A DNA stretch of 64,000 nucleotides from Acidimicrobiaceae bacterium UBA7830. Lineage in GTDB: Bacteria; Actinomycetota; Acidimicrobiia; Acidimicrobiales; Ilumatobacteraceae. Shown here one piece after another: positions 44,460-53,470 of this stretch. Positions within the stretch are counted from its first letter, which is position 1. Every line of letters starts with the position of its first letter. A program made the translations under genes and the position numbers. The notes under the pieces were generated by a model. The model was not told the DNA's origin. It did not search any database and saw only the letters and a program-made list of their open reading frames with translations. Where the stretch lies: contig DLTS01000011.1 in NCBI GenBank assembly GCA_002501485.1, positions 3,915-67,914 on the forward strand. Direction: 5' to 3'.

Positions 44460-45680
44460 GTGGCGACACCCCAGCAACAACGACGATCGATAATCGGCAC
44501 TGGTGCCGTGTTGATCGCATTGTCAGGCCCAGGTCAGACGGCTGGTTTTTCTGTCTTTGTCGACCCGCTTACCGAGAATCTTGATGTCACCCGAGGGCAA
44601 CTGACATTTGCGTATTTGCTCGGAACGCTGGCTGCGTCAACCACAGGAACGTGGCTTGGGCGTGTTATCGACCGGCGAGGCGTTGCAAAAGTGGTGCCGA
44701 GGGTCGCGCTCGGGCTTTGCCTTGCAACGGTGCTGGCTGCGGTGTCGACACATTTGGTGATGTTGACGGTCGCTATTTACGGATTGCGATCGTTTGGCCA
44801 AACAGGTATGCCGCTTGCTGCGTCGGTGTTTGTTGCAAAAAACGTTATACACCGGCGGGGTGCTGCCCTCGGGCTCCTTACTGCGCTGGGAGGGTCAACG
44901 ATCGCCCTCACTCCGTTCATCGCCGCAAGAGTTATTCCACGAATTGGTTGGCAAGCAACTTGGATACTCGAAGGTGTTGTCGTTGTTTTGGTGGGTCTCG
45001 TGATGGTCGGGGTGATCCGTCGGTTGCGACTTGAACATCCTCATACGGATGAGCAAAAGGCTGTCGACGGGTCCGCAGCAATAGATGAACCCCGCCATCT
45101 GCGTCGGAACGGGTTTCTCGTCGTCACGTTCGGGTATGCGACGACTGGGTTTGTTTCAACAGCGTTTGCGTTTCATCAGATTGCTGTGCTCGGCGAACGT
45201 GGTCTTTCGGCAGCTGCGGCAGCGACCAACTTTCTTCCACAGAGCGTTGCATCGGCACTGGTTGCACTTGTCGTTGGCAGGTTGGTTGATCGTGTACCGA
45301 GTCGCATCGTTGTTCCCTTCAGCATGTTGACGTTGACGATCGCAGTGCTTTCACTTACCTTCGTGAACTCGGCGATTGGGGCGGTTGGATTCGGTATTGC
45401 GTTGGGGTCGGCAGCTGCCACGATGGCGGCGAGTGAAGGCGCGTTGCTGGCTCGATGGATTGGCAGAGAAACCCTCGGCACATGGCGCGGGCGGATGACA
45501 TCGGTGATGGTGATCTCAACCGCAATAGCGCCATTCGTGTTTTCTCTTCTTGCCGACTGGGCTGGTTCGTACACGAGCGCAGCTCGTCTCGTTGTGGTGT
45601 TACCGGTGATCTCAGGGGTAATAGCGATGGTGACACCACTACCCAGTGATCGTCACCGAGTGCGAGACACGCAGGCCTAA
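44460..45680 (+). CDS. MFS transporter
   Basis: 406 residues with about 12 membrane segments and a basic central loop. The MFS motif region GTWLGRVIDRRGVAKVV follows the second segment. The start is GTG with AAAGGGAGAG just upstream. The pattern resembles the OFA/monocarboxylate group (TAGFSVFVDPLTENLDVTRG), but the substrate cannot be given. It ends nine bases before the zinc-ribbon gene. Confidence 0.85.
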   Translation: MATPQQQRRSIIGTGAVLIALSGPGQTAGFSVFVDPLTENLDVTRGQLTFAYLLGTLAASTTGTWLGRVIDRRGVAKVVPRVALGLCLATVLAAVSTHLVMLTVAIYGLRSFGQTGMPLAASVFVAKNVIHRRGAALGLLTALGGSTIALTPFIAARVIPRIGWQATWILEGVVVVLVGLVMVGVIRRLRLEHPHTDEQKAVDGSAAIDEPRHLRRNGFLVVTFGYATTGFVSTAFAFHQIAVLGERGLSAAAAATNFLPQSVASALVALVVGRLVDRVPSRIVVPFSMLTLTIAVLSLTFVNSAIGAVGFGIALGSAAATMAASEGALLARWIGRETLGTWRGRMTSVMVISTAIAPFVFSLLADWAGSYTSAARLVVVLPVISGVIAMVTPLPSDRHRVRDTQA

Positions 45681-45689
45681 CCTTGTGGT

Positions 45690-45992
45690 ATGTCACTCGA
45701 CATCAGTTGTCCAAACTGCGAAACCGACGAGCATCTCTTTGGTGAGCGCAACGATGCCGCCATCACCATTACGTGCAGTGGATGCTCTCTCAGTTGGGAC
45801 CGCCCGGCCGCACCACATTGCGAGCGTTGTGGCTCAACCGACGTTGTCGCGCATCCGGTCCCACTCATCGAGCGTTCGCGAGGCACACAAATGTCGATTA
45901 CCGCAATGCATGTAGAAACTCGATGTCGAATCTGCGACGCTGAAGAACTCAGGGAGCGAGGCACCGGACACCTGCCGCCGTCACTGCAGTAG
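45690..45992 (+). CDS. Small multi-CxxC zinc-ribbon protein
   Basis: 100 residues with four Cys pairs: CPNC, CSGC, CERC and CRIC. They can build two zinc ribbons. No named family recognised. It is just after the MFS gene and converges with the heliorhodopsin gene, with only 33 bases between the stops. A role as nucleic-acid or protein adaptor is possible but not shown. Confidence 0.75.
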   Translation: MSLDISCPNCETDEHLFGERNDAAITITCSGCSLSWDRPAAPHCERCGSTDVVAHPVPLIERSRGTQMSITAMHVETRCRICDAEELRERGTGHLPPSLQ

Positions 45993-45998
45993 CAGCTT

Positions 45999-46013
45999 GG
46001 GCCAGAACGGCCC
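45999..46013. terminator. Small hairpin between converging genes
   Basis: GGGCC, five-base loop, GGCCC, lying between the zinc-ribbon stop and the heliorhodopsin stop. It could end transcripts from both sides. The stem is short and there is no clear T run. Confidence 0.35.
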
Positions 46014-46025
46014 GTATCGCCTGAC

Positions 46026-46787
46026 TCAGTTGGCAAGTGATCCGAAATAGATAAACCAAGCGAGGACTGACTTCGCAACGAGGCTGAGAACGAGGTACAC
46101 CTTCTCGCCATAGAGGTAGTCATTCCAGCGTCCGACGCCGCGGTATTGCAGCCATTGGTTGAGTCCGAAACTGAAGAATAGGATTGCTTCGGTAATGACG
46201 ATTCCGTAGACGAATCCCGGGATGGTTTCGGAACCGATGACGTTGACGACGATTGCAGCCCAAGGAGCGAGGCCGGCAACGGTACCGAACCAGAACGCCA
46301 TCATTGATGTTGATGATCGACCAGAAGGATTATCGCGTTCTTGAATCCATCCGAAGAGGATCATCGCAACATTCGCGCCAGTAATGCCGAGGAGGGCGGA
46401 GATGCTGGTGATTCCTGAGTACGCGGAAATGAGCAGCACCATGAGGGTGGCACTGATCGAGTACTCAACCCATCGAAAACGATTTATGCCCGATCGTAAA
46501 TCTGATTCATAGGTCGACCGCGCAACGGTGGCTGTGACGAAGTGATCAATAGCAGCCAACAGTAAAAACAGACCGATGACGACACCGATGCGCGCCCCGA
46601 AGAGAGGTTCCGCAAGAGGAATTCGGGTACCCGGAGGCCCCTCAGGAAATGTGGAGGTGACATTGATTGCAAAGTTGCCTGCAATGAGGACAATGACAAT
46701 GGCTTGGACAAGATGAAGAGCGGTAAGCGCAAGGTTCCACGCCCGTAAGTTTTGCAGTCGCTCTGGGGTGGCAGAAATGGTGGTCAC
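46026..46787 (-). CDS. Heliorhodopsin
   Basis: 253-residue seven-helix protein matching the heliorhodopsin family. The retinal-binding Lys is in helix 7 (LSLVAKSVLAWFIYF, Lys239), the counterion Glu is in FRWVEYSIS (Glu108), and the family His residues are at about 25 (LTALHLVQAI) and 82 (AIDHFVTA). The ASMILFGWLQE-like motif is NVAMILFGWIQERDN. The N-terminus should be cytoplasmic, inverse to type 1 rhodopsins. It has no neighbour that makes carotenoid or retinal within this window. Its role is unknown; other heliorhodopsins act in light sensing or regulate enzymes. Confidence 0.95.
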   Translation of the reverse strand: MTTISATPERLQNLRAWNLALTALHLVQAIVIVLIAGNFAINVTSTFPEGPPGTRIPLAEPLFGARIGVVIGLFLLLAAIDHFVTATVARSTYESDLRSGINRFRWVEYSISATLMVLLISAYSGITSISALLGITGANVAMILFGWIQERDNPSGRSSTSMMAFWFGTVAGLAPWAAIVVNVIGSETIPGFVYGIVITEAILFFSFGLNQWLQYRGVGRWNDYLYGEKVYLVLSLVAKSVLAWFIYFGSLAN

Positions 46788-46846
46788 ACAGATCTCAACC
46801 CGTTTGACGCATTGCTATTCCCGAGACCCCTCGTTGTTCTCGTCGC

Positions 46847-46993
46847 CTATGACGTGAAGTACACGCCAACGTTGACGCTAACGGTTTGGCCCGTGATGTA
46901 GGCGTTCGTTGCGAGCATGCAGGCGACGTCCGAAATTTCGTTGGTTGACCCGAGGCGACCAACAGGGATACGTGAGGGGTCTGCTGGGGTAAA
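46847..46993 (-). pseudogene. C-terminal remnant of a short-chain dehydrogenase
   Basis: About 48 residues, IPVGRLGSTNEISDVACMLA then YITGQTVSVNVGVYFTS, equal to the last helix and strand of FabG-type SDR proteins. The catalytic YxxxK and the NAD-binding part are missing, and the usual GG before the end is GV. It lies in the 276-base gap between the heliorhodopsin and metal-receptor genes. It is a decayed copy, or the trace of a past rearrangement. Confidence 0.6.
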
Positions 46994-47063
46994 GGAGCGG
47001 ACGAGAGCGGTTTTACCGGGGAGTGGTTGTGGTGGCATGTCGCCATCTTTGCCCACGGTGCTT

Positions 47064-47741
47064 CTATGCGAATGGGTGGAGCGCGTCGTGTAGCCGTTGA
47101 ATCGCCTCTGGAGTTCGCGCTCCCCACCAGAACAGGTCCCTACCATCGACGCGAACTGCTGGAGCGATGTTGGCGAACTCTTCTAGGTGAGCATCGTCAA
47201 ACTCGTACGGCTCGGACGGAACGATGATGAGGTTCGGTTGTAACTCGGCGACGGTCGAAAGGTCAAGCTCGGGGTAATTCGATTCCGACTCAGAGCAAAT
47301 ATTTGTGATGCCTATCGCTTCGAGCAGTCGAGATCCGAACGTGTCCGCGCCGATTGACATCCACGGTCGCCGCCAAATTGGAACGAATGCTCGTTGGTTG
47401 AGCGGCAAAACCTGGGGTACTTCATCGACAGGATGTTCATGACCAACTGCCTTAGCGAGCCGCTGAAGATCGACGTTTAGTGACTCGAGCGAGACGACGT
47501 CAAGCGCCAACACGTTGAGGTCAGCGTCTGTGAAGGCTGTGTAGTCCTCGAGCCGGTTTTCTTGTGCGTCGACGACAACGAGGTCGGGTGCGAGCGCAAC
47601 AATGGCCTCAACCTGAGGGTTCTTTGTTCCACCAACATGATGAAGATCGGGCCGCTCACAATATTTCGTGCACGCAATTGGCGTGATGCCCCACGCACTC
47701 AGCGTTTCGGTAACCGAAGGTACAAGACTGACGACGTTCAT
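47064..47741 (-). CDS. Leaderless BtuF-like helical-backbone metal receptor domain protein
   Basis: 225 residues in the periplasmic-binding-protein fold of the cobalamin/haem/siderophore group: MNVVSLVPSVTETLSAWG, then ALAPDLVVVDAQEN and a second lobe with AELQPNLIIVPSEPYEF. There is no signal peptide, so it probably works in the cytoplasm or is not a transport component. No ABC permease or ATPase lies nearby. Confidence 0.8.
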   Translation of the reverse strand: MNVVSLVPSVTETLSAWGITPIACTKYCERPDLHHVGGTKNPQVEAIVALAPDLVVVDAQENRLEDYTAFTDADLNVLALDVVSLESLNVDLQRLAKAVGHEHPVDEVPQVLPLNQRAFVPIWRRPWMSIGADTFGSRLLEAIGITNICSESESNYPELDLSTVAELQPNLIIVPSEPYEFDDAHLEEFANIAPAVRVDGRDLFWWGARTPEAIQRLHDALHPFA

Positions 47742-47772
47742 GATGCTGTGCGGTTTTGGGCCCGATCGGCTG

Positions 47773-48180
47773 TTACTCGCGTCCTTTTGAAACTTCGAGC
47801 TCGGGCATGATCACCCACGGTTGCTTGTTTTCGCACCAGACCTCGACATCGGGCGAGACGGTTGACTTATCGTCGAGAGTTCCTGACTTCACAATGACAA
47901 TTTCACGTCGTCCGGTAGGGATTGAAATGATTGGCGAGCCACAGTTCCCGCAGAAATGTCGTTCAACGTGAACCGTCCCTGATGGGTCATCACCAGGGTC
48001 GCCGAACATTCTCATTGTTCCCTTGTGTGAAAAGTTTTCGGCGGCGGTTACCAGGTTGACCGAGAATGCTCCCCCGCTTTGTCGTTGACAGTGGTCGCAG
48101 TGGCACACGGCTGTTCGCAGGAGATCACCGGTGATGAAGTACGTAACTTGCCCGCAGAGGCACCTGCCACTCATTGCCAT
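47773..48180 (-). CDS. GFA family zinc protein
   Basis: 135 residues with the GFA pattern GRCLCGQVTYFITG, then CHCDHCQRQSGGAF and FCGNCGSPIIS, giving two structural zinc sites. The family is named after a glutathione-dependent formaldehyde-activating enzyme, but most members have no proven function. It starts near the divergent nth gene and ends 31 bases before the metal-receptor gene. Confidence 0.85.
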   Translation of the reverse strand: MAMSGRCLCGQVTYFITGDLLRTAVCHCDHCQRQSGGAFSVNLVTAAENFSHKGTMRMFGDPGDDPSGTVHVERHFCGNCGSPIISIPTGRREIVIVKSGTLDDKSTVSPDVEVWCENKQPWVIMPELEVSKGRE

Positions 48181-48233
48181 GGGACGATGCTAGCGAGCAT
48201 CGTTCTGAGTGTTTGTGGCTAGCGTTCATTGCG

Positions 48234-48881
48234 ATGCGTCGTCAAGAGAAAGCTGACCTTATTGGGGAGATCCTCGATGATCTTTACCCAGATCCGCCGA
48301 TCCCTCTCGACCATTCAAGCCCGTACGAGTTGCTCGTTGCAGTTGCACTTTCTGCGCAGACCACTGACAAAAAGGTGAATGAGGTGACGCCTGCATTATT
48401 TGCTCGCGCAAGCACACCCCAGCAAATGGCCCTCCTTGAACCAGATGAGATTCTGAGCCTTATCCGTGAGATCGGTCTTGCCCCGACTAAGGCAAAAAAT
48501 CTTCATCGGATGGCTAAGCAGGTTCTCGAAGCAGGTGGGGAGGTCACCGATGATTGGGAGTTTCTTGAATCGCTTGCCGGCGTGGGCCACAAAACAGCGA
48601 GTGTGTTGATGTCGCAGGCGTTTGGTCATCCAGCGTTTCCGGTCGACACGCACATCCATCGCTTGGCCGCGCGATGGGGGTTGTCGAACGAATCAACAGT
48701 TGAACGAACTGAGCGTGACTTAAAGGCGGTGTTTCCCAAAGAGACGTGGAACCGACGTCACCTTCAGATCATTTTCTTTGGCCGGGAGTACTGCCCGGCG
48801 CGCCATCACGACCTGACTGCTTGCTCAATCTGTTCGTGGACCGCAACGAAGCGTCGGATTGCCGAGGAGCGAGCTCGGTAA
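48234..48881 (+). CDS. nth: Endonuclease III (DNA glycosylase/AP lyase)
   Basis: 215 residues from ATG 48234. HhH motif LAGVGHKTASVL with catalytic Lys, and VDTHIHRLAARWG with catalytic Asp, are intact. It removes oxidised pyrimidines. The iron-sulfur loop is unusual: C-x9-C-x2-C (EYCPARHHDLTACSICSW) with no fourth Cys after it. An upstream ATG at 48174 adds 20 residues without homology. Confidence 0.9.
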   Translation: MRRQEKADLIGEILDDLYPDPPIPLDHSSPYELLVAVALSAQTTDKKVNEVTPALFARASTPQQMALLEPDEILSLIREIGLAPTKAKNLHRMAKQVLEAGGEVTDDWEFLESLAGVGHKTASVLMSQAFGHPAFPVDTHIHRLAARWGLSNESTVERTERDLKAVFPKETWNRRHLQIIFFGREYCPARHHDLTACSICSWTATKRRIAEERAR

Positions 48882-48964
48882 ACCAACGTTTCTCCAGCGT
48901 CACGTTAAGAGCTTCGACGCAAAACGACGACGATGTTCACCGGCGATCGTGGGAGACTCTTCAC

Positions 48965-49744
48965 ATGACACTTCGCGCCGATTACGAACAACACGGAGCG
49001 GTAGTTGTTCGCGGAGTTCTTAGCCCTGAAGAAGTCAGCATGGTGACTGCTGCGATTGAGGCGAACCTCAACGATCTTTCTCCTCGCGCAAAGCGAGCAA
49101 GCGCTGATGGCGACGGATCATTCATCGAAGATTTCTGTTCCTGGCAACGCATACCCCAAGTCGAACAGGTGGTTTATTTACCTGTGCTTTCTCAACTCGC
49201 AGCGGAGTTGATGGGCTCGCAGCGGGTGCGGTTCTTCCACGACCACATGCTGGTCAAAGAACCGGGAACGTCGCAACGAACTCCGTGGCATCATGACATC
49301 CCGTATTACAACGTTGAAGGTCGGCAGAACGTCAGCGTGTGGATCCCGGTCGACCTTGTACCGCGGGCAGTGTCACTTGAGTTTCTCTCCGGATCACACC
49401 ATGGTCCTTGGTATATGCCAAGGACATTTCTCGATGAGCAGGCCGAGTGGTTTCCTGAGGGAAGCCTGAGTGAACTACCGGTCATCGAAGGTGACGACCC
49501 TCGAGTGATCGGTTGGGAGCTCGACCTTGGCGATGTTGTCTGCTTCCACATGCAAACGCTCCACACGGCTGCCGGTAACCCGGGCCCACTCCGGCGCAGG
49601 GTGTTATCGCTGCGCTTTCTCGGAGACGACATGGTGCACGCTCCGCGCCAGTGGGCGACGTCACCTGAATTTCCCGGGCTCGCATCCCGGCTACCTGCGG
49701 GGGCAGAGATGAACGACCCGTTGTTTCCTTTGTTGCAACTTTGA
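48965..49744 (+). CDS. Phytanoyl-CoA dioxygenase (PhyH) family protein
   Basis: 259 residues. The iron-binding His-x-Asp is in TPWHHDIPYYNVEG, and the distal His is in CFHMQTLHTAAGNPGPLRRR with the 2-oxoglutarate-binding Arg. It belongs to Fe(II)/2-oxoglutarate dioxygenases; substrates of the family range from phytanoyl-CoA to small metabolites. It starts 83 bases after nth. Confidence 0.85.
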   Translation: MTLRADYEQHGAVVVRGVLSPEEVSMVTAAIEANLNDLSPRAKRASADGDGSFIEDFCSWQRIPQVEQVVYLPVLSQLAAELMGSQRVRFFHDHMLVKEPGTSQRTPWHHDIPYYNVEGRQNVSVWIPVDLVPRAVSLEFLSGSHHGPWYMPRTFLDEQAEWFPEGSLSELPVIEGDDPRVIGWELDLGDVVCFHMQTLHTAAGNPGPLRRRVLSLRFLGDDMVHAPRQWATSPEFPGLASRLPAGAEMNDPLFPLLQL

Positions 49745-49749
49745 TGTAA

Positions 49750-50580
49750 TTAGTCGATGAAGGCGGCGCCGCGTTCGACGGCTTCCAACACCTCAGATTC
49801 AGCGGTGGCGGGCAGCCAGAAGACAACCCGCTGCGCCCCCGCTGCGCGGTAGTGCTCAACGATGTCTTCATCCATTGGGCACCCATAAATTGTTAACTCA
49901 ATCGATGCTGGGTCTCGGCCTGCGTCTTTGGCCATTTGGTGGAGCAGATCAATTTTTTCCAGTGGGTCAGCTCGGCCGTGAATCGGCATCCATCCATCGC
50001 AATACTCGACGACGTGTTTGAACGTCACCGGTCCACCTGAACCTCCCATGATGACGGGCGGGTTACTCACTGGTTTCGGATAACTCAGGCTTGGCGAGAA
50101 GTCGACATAATCGCCATGGAATTCAGCCTCTTCTTGAGACCACAATTCTTTGACTGCGAGGATTCGTTCGCGCGCTGTCGAGCGACGCTTGGAAGGATCG
50201 ACGCCGTGATGCTCCATTTCATCTTCATTCCAACCAACGCCAACTCCGAAGAGAAACCGGCCGTTAGAGACAAGGTCAACTGACGCGCACTGTTTCGCAA
50301 GGTTTATTGCGTGGTGCTGATTTACTAGACAGATTCCGGTGCCAAGTTTGAGTGTCGCTGTCGCTGTCGCAGCCACCGAGAGCGCAACGAACGGGTCCAT
50401 CGTTCGCTTATAAAAATCAGGCAGCTCGCCTCCGGCCGGGTATGGCGTCTTGCGCGTCAATGGGATGTGGGTATGTTCCGCAACCCACAGCGAGTCATAA
50501 CCGCGCTCTTCAAGAGCGGTTCCAAGCCGATCGGGTCGGATCGTCTTGTCGGTCGGGAAAATGAGTGCGCCGATGTCCAT
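49750..50580 (-). CDS. F420-dependent LLM class oxidoreductase
   Basis: 276-residue luciferase-like TIM barrel: MDIGALIFPTDKTIRPDRLG, GYDSLWVAEHTHIPL, LKLGTGICLVNQHHAINLAK, and RFLFGVGVGWNEDEMEHHGV. This matches the actinobacterial F420 group rather than FMN luciferases. The substrate is unknown. The gene converges with phyH (five bases apart). The 148 bases upstream hold no other gene. Confidence 0.85.
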   Translation of the reverse strand: MDIGALIFPTDKTIRPDRLGTALEERGYDSLWVAEHTHIPLTRKTPYPAGGELPDFYKRTMDPFVALSVAATATATLKLGTGICLVNQHHAINLAKQCASVDLVSNGRFLFGVGVGWNEDEMEHHGVDPSKRRSTARERILAVKELWSQEEAEFHGDYVDFSPSLSYPKPVSNPPVIMGGSGGPVTFKHVVEYCDGWMPIHGRADPLEKIDLLHQMAKDAGRDPASIELTIYGCPMDEDIVEHYRAAGAQRVVFWLPATAESEVLEAVERGAAFID

Positions 50581-50728
50581 GACGTCATCGTAGATCGTGA
50601 ACGCTTACCGATTGAGTGGCGAAAGCATGAGCCCTACCGAGGTTGACCCAAAGCGAGGGTGTTGCCAAGCACAACGGGTACCTCACTGGGTGTGTGCTGG
50701 TGACGCCAGGCATGCGTATGGGGCCCAA

Positions 50729-52162
50729 CTATGAGAGGACGAATGCCGACAGGTCGGGTGCATTCATTTCGTCAACAAAACGGTCGTAACTGAACGTCCA
50801 CGATGCAGGAACACCTGTTGCGTCGAGATACCAACTATTGCAGCCTGACATCCAAATGGTGTTCTGCGCTGCGGCACGCCGTTCATCTTCAAACGCCTCC
50901 GTCGCTCCAGCGGTTGGTGCGACAGCCTGTGCACCCGATCGACCGAGTTCAGAGATGAGTTGCATGCAATACGACATCTGCCGCTCAGCGATTTCGATAA
51001 GAGAGAAGTTACCGATAGGGCCGTTAGGGCCGTTCAACATGAAGAGGTTAGGAAAGCCTGGAACCATGACAGAGAGGTAGGCCAGCGGCGTTGGCGACCA
51101 CACATCGTCTAGGTCGACGTGATCGACTCCGACGACACGAGTGGGGCGAATAAATTGGTCTGATCGGAAACCAGTGGAGAGCACAATGACATCAAACTCA
51201 TGTTCTGTACCGTCATTCGTTCGAATTCCGGTCGAAGTGAACCGATCAATTCCTGAGGTCACCAATTGCACGTGTGGCCGTTGGATCTTTTCGTAAAAAT
51301 CAGGCGACACGATGAGGCGCTTGCACATCGGTTCGTAATCGGGAGTCAAATGCTCTCTCAGGTCATCGTTGACCACTGTGTTGAGGTTCCGTCGGCAGAG
51401 CGCAGCAATCTTTTGATGCTCAATCGAATTGAGTTCGGTGACAGCAGAAGATGTCCGCTGAAACATCGTGATGGCGAGCTCGCGAACGTACTCTTCATGC
51501 GCCTCAGGGTCACTTCGAAATTCGGCGCGCTCCTCATCGGAGAACTTAGGGTTAGGTGCTGGTAAGACCCACTGGGCGCTGCGTTGAAAGAGCGCGAACT
51601 CGCTCACTCTGTCGACGAGCGCCGAGGTGATCTGTACCGCAGTCGAACCGGTACCGATAACCGCAATCTTCTTGCCATCAAGCGGAACGGAATGGTCCCA
51701 TTGGGCCGAGTGGAAGACAGCTCCACCAAACTCTTCGATGCCGTCGAACTCTGGAACATTCGGGTGGTGCAACACCCCGGTTGCAGCGAACACGTAGGGA
51801 AACTCGTCAACGAATCCATCGCTCGTTTCAAGTTTCCAGCGTGTGTCCTCCCAAACAAGCGAGACAACCTCGCTGTTGAAACGAATGCAGGTGGTGATAC
51901 CGAACTCATCGGCGACTCGTTCAAAGTACTCGCGAATTTCTGGTCCAGGTGCATAGTGCTGTGACCATTCAGGGTTGCGAGCAAACGAAAACGTGTACGA
52001 GTGCGCAGGGACGTCACACGACAGCCCCGGGTACGAGTTGTCTCGCCATGTTCCGCCAAGCCGGGAGGCTTTCTCGAAGACGACAACTTCGATGCCAACT
52101 TTCTTCAGTTCAATTGCGGCAAGAATGCCGGCCATTCCTGACCCGATGACAGCAGCCTTCAC
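50729..52162 (-). CDS. Baeyer-Villiger-type flavin monooxygenase
   Basis: 477 residues. FAD motif GSGMAGILAAIELKKVGIEV, NADPH motif VIGTGSTAVQI and the BVMO fingerprint FGGAVFHSAQWDH are visible. It inserts oxygen next to ketones or hydroxylates N/S atoms using NADPH and O2. The start is GTG 52162 with a purine-rich leader. The 108 bases upstream hold no gene. Confidence 0.85.
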   Translation of the reverse strand: MKAAVIGSGMAGILAAIELKKVGIEVVVFEKASRLGGTWRDNSYPGLSCDVPAHSYTFSFARNPEWSQHYAPGPEIREYFERVADEFGITTCIRFNSEVVSLVWEDTRWKLETSDGFVDEFPYVFAATGVLHHPNVPEFDGIEEFGGAVFHSAQWDHSVPLDGKKIAVIGTGSTAVQITSALVDRVSEFALFQRSAQWVLPAPNPKFSDEERAEFRSDPEAHEEYVRELAITMFQRTSSAVTELNSIEHQKIAALCRRNLNTVVNDDLREHLTPDYEPMCKRLIVSPDFYEKIQRPHVQLVTSGIDRFTSTGIRTNDGTEHEFDVIVLSTGFRSDQFIRPTRVVGVDHVDLDDVWSPTPLAYLSVMVPGFPNLFMLNGPNGPIGNFSLIEIAERQMSYCMQLISELGRSGAQAVAPTAGATEAFEDERRAAAQNTIWMSGCNSWYLDATGVPASWTFSYDRFVDEMNAPDLSAFVLS

Positions 52163-52270
52163 CGCTCACTCCGTACGTGCTTTGAACCCACGCTGACGAA
52201 CGTAGCAAAGTGATTCTGAATCTGAAGATTGCTGCCAGGTAGCGTCGCCGTCGTGGGTAGGCGAAGGTTC

Positions 52271-53416
52271 CTAGGCGCTAAGTAATTTGCGATACACCGA
52301 CGATGCATTAATGAGTTCGTCAATCTCGACCCATTCAACCGCTTGGTGGGCTTGGTCGATCGAACCCGGACCAAAGAGCACTTTTGACGCGGTGATCTCG
52401 TCATATGCAAGGCAGTTAGAGCCATACGTCACGGTCTCGGGTACCCGCTCTGAGAGTCCGGCAAGGAGTTGTATAAAGTCATCGTCAGGGTCGGTATAAA
52501 AGGCAGGAAACGCAGTGCCGTTTGCCATTTCGACGTCGACCTGCAGCGGCTCGCCAGCCGAGATGACAAGAGCTTTCAATGCTTCGTACACCGCTAGAGG
52601 ATCTTCTCCCGGGGCGATACGTCGACCGGCATAGAGCGTGCAGAGATCGGGAATGATGTTGCGTGCGGCACCACCGCCAATTTCCGTGACAGAAACGGTG
52701 CCTCGACCAACAGCGGTTGCGGCATCAAGTGTGTCAAGTCGCGACTGCTCGCTGTCGAGCGCAGCGATGATGCGGGCAGCTGCTGTAATTGCGTTGGCGC
52801 CAAGCTCAGGACGCGATGAGTGTGCGGCGTGGCCGTGAACGCAGATTTCGAGCCCCACTCCACCTTTATGGCCGTGCACTGGAGCGCACATCGTTGGCTC
52901 AGCAATGATCATGCGGTCGATGTGATGGCCATCGTCTTGAAGGCGTGACGCAAGGTGGCGGGCCCCGAGCAGTCCGCCCATTTCTTCTGAGACGGTTCCC
53001 ACAAGATGAACGGTGGGGCCTGGTCGCCGACCGTCGTTGCGGAGTTGAGACAACACATCGAGCACGACGGCGAACGTCGCCTTGGTGTCGACCGCGCCTC
53101 GCCCGTAGACACGGCCATTTTCGACGCGCCCGTCGAACGGGTCATCGGTCATATGGCCGACTGCGACAGTGTCGAGATGAACGTCAATCACAATCGTGTC
53201 GGGACGCTCACCTTCAAACTTTGCAATGAGATTCGGCCGATCATCGACCACATTGTCGAGTTCGACATCGGCACCGAGATCCTCTGCACGGTTGGCGAGA
53301 TGTTCGGCAAGTTGTCGTTCACCAGCAAGAGCTGGATCGTGGGACTGCAACGGGTTCACACTCGGTATCTGAACGAGTTCAGAAACTCCATTCACAAGTG
53401 ATGCGACATCTGCCAT
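52271..53416 (-). CDS. M20 family metallopeptidase (ArgE/DapE-like)
   Basis: 381 residues. Zinc ligands are in IVIDVHLDTVAVG and GRGAVDTKATF, and the catalytic Glu pair is in VSEEMGGLLGARH. The dimerisation domain has HGHAAHSSRPELGANAITAA. It probably removes an acyl group from an amino acid or cleaves a peptide; DapE and ArgE cannot be told apart here. The gene lies between the BVMO and an acyl-CoA synthetase. Confidence 0.85.
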   Translation of the reverse strand: MADVASLVNGVSELVQIPSVNPLQSHDPALAGERQLAEHLANRAEDLGADVELDNVVDDRPNLIAKFEGERPDTIVIDVHLDTVAVGHMTDDPFDGRVENGRVYGRGAVDTKATFAVVLDVLSQLRNDGRRPGPTVHLVGTVSEEMGGLLGARHLASRLQDDGHHIDRMIIAEPTMCAPVHGHKGGVGLEICVHGHAAHSSRPELGANAITAAARIIAALDSEQSRLDTLDAATAVGRGTVSVTEIGGGAARNIIPDLCTLYAGRRIAPGEDPLAVYEALKALVISAGEPLQVDVEMANGTAFPAFYTDPDDDFIQLLAGLSERVPETVTYGSNCLAYDEITASKVLFGPGSIDQAHQAVEWVEIDELINASSVYRKLLSA

Positions 53417-53470
53417 AGATGAACCGTAGTCGTCGTTAACGCCTGTGCATCCCGTCAGAGGGAGAGGTCG

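Noticed and set aside
49668..49676. TTTCCCGGG near 49669 as a further parS-like site
   Set aside because: The right arm is absent and the motif is inside the phyH coding sequence.
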